From CAINVV01 sp037440345 (GTDB lineage: Bacteria > Bacteroidota > Bacteroidia > Bacteroidales > Prolixibacteraceae): a stretch of 7,248 nt of DNA. This document shows, piece after piece, positions 5,031-7,248 of this stretch (positions within the stretch are counted from its first letter, which is position 1; the number at the start of each line of letters is the position of its first letter). The notes beneath the pieces were generated by a model. That model worked only from the letters and a program-made list of their open reading frames with translations, had not been told where the DNA came from and ran no database searches. The stretch spans positions 1-7,248 of the forward strand of contig JBBIUJ010000222.1 in assembly GCA_037440345.1 (NCBI GenBank). The letters run 5' to 3'. Made by a program: the position numbers and the translations under genes.

Positions 5031-7248
5031 ATGGAAGTTGTTAAACAAAAGACTGTGAACCATACTGCTCCGGCCCCGGCCGCGGCTGCCCATACGGATG
5101 TGGGCAAGTTACGTCCCGGAGCCGGCGGTATGGTACAGTTGCCATCTCCCTCCACCAGAAGGTTTGCTGAGTCAGGCATATTGGGTAAGAGCGAGGTCGC
5201 AAAGTTTCTCGCCATGAGAGGAGAGCCGGTGCGGGTACGGGGTAGAAACAAGCTGAAGACTCTTGGTGAACATGAAAAACAACACGACAATGCGGCAACA
5301 AAACTAGGTCAAACTGAGAAGGCGGTTGTTGTTCCCTTGTCAGAAGAGCAATCCAAAAGCAATGCCGGTCAGGTAGGTGCACTGGATAGCAAAAAAGCTC
5401 CTGTTCCGGTCGAATCGAGGGTAAAGCAGGAATTGCAGAACGCCCTTTCCGAAAATATCCCTCAAACCATTGAGGAGGTCGATAATTTCAAAAAAGATAA
5501 CAAGGCGGGAGCGATGAGTGGCGCTGTACTCTCTGCGGTACAGGGTGATAAGGATGAGGTTGTCTCCACCTTTTCAGAAATGGAGAAAGTGCCACCGCCA
5601 GCTCCAACGACCCAGATGGCTACCCCTTTGCCCGCCGAAGAGCCAGAGACCGTTACGCCTGAAATGAACCTTGGCGAAGGCGCCGTTGCACCGCTTCAGC
5701 CTCAGCATACCGATGTGGGCAACTTTACCAGGGAGGCTGATGCCAAACTGAAAGAGGAGGGGATCACACAAGAGCAGCTCGATATGGTCGATAGCGGCGA
5801 CCTGGCTGTCGCGGCTAAGGAGAAGAAGGGAATGGAGAAAATGGCGAAAAGCGAGCCTGCATCCATCCAAAGTTTTGCAAAATCTGAAGCAGAAAAGGTC
5901 GCTGGGGAGTTGAAAGCGGAGGAAAAGAAAGAACGTTCTACCCTAAAAACCAGAAGGAAAAATGATTTGGCCGGTACCTCCCAAAAGCAGAAAAGCACCA
6001 AAAGCGCCCTGGAAAGAAAACGCGAAGAGGTGGCGGCACAGATCAATTCGATCTACACGGTTGCCCAAAAGAGCGTGGTGAAGAAATTGGCCGACCTCGA
6101 AACCAAATCAATGAAAAGTTTCGATGAGGGAAGCAGCAGGGCAACCTCGCAGTTCGAAGATCAGGTGAAAAGTGAGATGGATGCCTATAAATCTGAACGT
6201 TACAAAGGGATTAAGGGCAAATTTAAGAAGGCCAAGGATTGGTTGCTGGGCATGAAGGATCTGCCCGAAGTAAAAGCCATCTTCGACCGCAACCGTGCCA
6301 TCTTTGTCGCTGCCATCAACAAATTGATCTCAGCCATTACCACTGCCAATAAAAATGTCATTGCCGAATGTAAATCGGTTTTGTCCGGGGCGAAGAAGGA
6401 GATTGCCGCATACGTGGGCAAACTTGCTCCCGGGTTAAGGGATATCGGCACAAAAGCTGCCGAAGAGATGAACGGTAAATTGAACGGTCTGGATAGTTTT
6501 ATCGGCAAGAAGGAGCAGGAACTTCAACAGAAGCTGGCTGATAAGCAGGAGGCTGCCATCAAAGCCATCGACGACAAAATAGAGAAGATGAAGGAGGCCA
6601 TGTCGGGCGCCTTGTCGAAGATTGGTAATCTGCTTTTGCAAGCCGCGAAGAAGTTCTTCACCTGGGCGTTGAAGCAGGCTGGCTACTCCCTCAGTGTGAT
6701 CGAAGGAGTCCTGAACAAAGGGGCATCCGTTCTGAAAGGCATATTTACCCAACCCATTCAGTTTGCCAAAAATGTGATCAATGCGGCCATTACCGGATTC
6801 AAAAATTTTGGACTAAATTTCCTGAAACACCTCAAAAATTCACTCTTCGAATGGCTCACAGGATCGTTGGAGGGGTTGATTTTGCCACAGGTATGGGATT
6901 TGAAAGGCATCGTGGGATTGGCTTTGCAGATGATTGGCATCACCTATCAGAATATCCGCAGGCACATGGTCACCGTCATGGGTGAAACGGTTGTAAGTAC
7001 GATTGAAAAAACCTTTACCCTGGTCAAAACGCTGATAACCGAGGGACCGATGGCTGCCTGGGAGCAACTCAAAGAGATGGCCGGAGAGATGCAGCAGGCA
7101 TTTATCGAAGCGGTTAAGGATTTTCTCAAAATCAAGATCATTGAGCAGGCAATTCAATGGATCGTCAGTGTTTTCGTTCCGGGCGCCGGGATTGTGAAGG
7201 CGATCATTGCCATTTACGATACCATCGTCTTCTTTATCCAGAAGGCAA
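5031..7248 (+). CDS. Large eCIS-associated protein (phage tail/DUF4157-type family), 3' end outside window
   Basis: The frame is open from the ATG at 5031 to the window end (739 codons, incomplete). An in-frame TGA at 5025-5027 makes this the earliest start. By eye it resembles the large proteins next to eCIS operons that are annotated as phage tail or DUF4157-type proteins. The N-terminus is Ala/Pro-rich (about 11-20). HEKQH (81-85) fits the HExxH zinc-peptidase signature, though the surroundings differ from a canonical DUF4157 site and a third ligand is not obvious. A Pro-rich linker lies near 185-225. From about 235 to 640 the protein is mainly charged helix, with coiled-coil-like Lys/Glu/Ala stretches near 260-330 and 460-535. 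A Trp/Gly-containing block follows, and the visible end is a hydrophobic segment around FVPGAG (715-720) to FFIQKA (734-739). No signal peptide is seen, as expected for a particle-loaded or cytoplasmic partner. In this family the unseen C-terminus can carry a variable, sometimes toxic, domain. The role is inferred from context. Confidence 0.88.
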   Translation, partial: MEVVKQKTVNHTAPAPAAAAHTDVGKLRPGAGGMVQLPSPSTRRFAESGILGKSEVAKFLAMRGEPVRVRGRNKLKTLGEHEKQHDNAATKLGQTEKAVVVPLSEEQSKSNAGQVGALDSKKAPVPVESRVKQELQNALSENIPQTIEEVDNFKKDNKAGAMSGAVLSAVQGDKDEVVSTFSEMEKVPPPAPTTQMATPLPAEEPETVTPEMNLGEGAVAPLQPQHTDVGNFTREADAKLKEEGITQEQLDMVDSGDLAVAAKEKKGMEKMAKSEPASIQSFAKSEAEKVAGELKAEEKKERSTLKTRRKNDLAGTSQKQKSTKSALERKREEVAAQINSIYTVAQKSVVKKLADLETKSMKSFDEGSSRATSQFEDQVKSEMDAYKSERYKGIKGKFKKAKDWLLGMKDLPEVKAIFDRNRAIFVAAINKLISAITTANKNVIAECKSVLSGAKKEIAAYVGKLAPGLRDIGTKAAEEMNGKLNGLDSFIGKKEQELQQKLADKQEAAIKAIDDKIEKMKEAMSGALSKIGNLLLQAAKKFFTWALKQAGYSLSVIEGVLNKGASVLKGIFTQPIQFAKNVINAAITGFKNFGLNFLKHLKNSLFEWLTGSLEGLILPQVWDLKGIVGLALQMIGITYQNIRRHMVTVMGETVVSTIEKTFTLVKTLITEGPMAAWEQLKEMAGEMQQAFIEAVKDFLKIKIIEQAIQWIVSVFVPGAGIVKAIIAIYDTIVFFIQKA
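5091..5722 (+). repeat. 17-bp in-frame repeat encoding HTDVG within the large protein gene
   Basis: CATACGGATGTGGGCAA at 5091-5107 recurs at 5706-5722 with one changed base. Both copies are in the reading frame and encode HTDVGK (21-26) and HTDVGN (226-231). The listed span covers both copies and the DNA between them. In each case the phrase follows a Pro/Ala/Gln-rich stretch, so it may mark two equivalent linker-to-domain junctions. A chance or recombination-derived repeat is equally possible. Confidence 0.6.

Noticed and set aside
5574..7157. Several minus-strand open frames of 60-115 codons within the large protein gene
   Set aside because: They mirror a Lys/Glu/Ala-rich coding frame that produces few antisense stops. 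Their translations are Leu/Ser/Phe-rich without domain features.

Overview
The window looks like the distal end of an extracellular contractile injection system (eCIS; phage-tail-like particle of the Afp/PVC/MAC type) locus. All recognisable genes are on the + strand. The host is probably a Bacteroidota or similar bacterium. This is inferred from moderate GC, the lack of clear purine-rich ribosome binding sites before any start, AT-rich spacers with short repeats, and the style of the eCIS genes. No single marker fixes the taxon.

Layout: (1) 1-165 is the 3' end of an upstream gene, probably another eCIS component but not recognisable from 54 residues. (2) 171-1748 encodes a protein of the family annotated as contractile injection system tape measure protein (Afp14/Pvc14 position). 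(3) 1733-3082 encodes the AAA+ ATPase (Afp15/Pvc15 position), overlapping gene 2 by 16 nt. (4) 3083-3264 is a spacer with a tandem heptamer. (5) 3265-4719 encodes a 484-aa protein without signal peptide. It appears built of beta-sandwich modules: an N-terminal CBM9/DOMON-like part with a DxNxDGxI calcium-type loop, then two units that both start PxxKINSV. (6) 4720-5030 is a non-coding spacer holding a 220-bp segment bounded by 12-bp perfect inverted repeats, with a nested hairpin and a competing alternative pairing in the middle. (7) 5031 to beyond the window end is a very large open frame (739 codons seen). It resembles the large eCIS-associated proteins often called phage tail or DUF4157-type proteins and carries an HEKQH motif near its N-terminus. 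Its C-terminus lies outside the window.

Working model: genes 1-3 form the end of the structural and assembly operon, with the ATPase helping assembly. The two genes after the spacers are accessory. The signal-less beta-sandwich protein is a candidate binding or fibre subunit or cargo, and the large helical protein is a candidate particle-associated effector or carrier. The most useful things to follow up are the 484-aa protein, the C-terminus of the large protein, and the inverted-repeat element between them.
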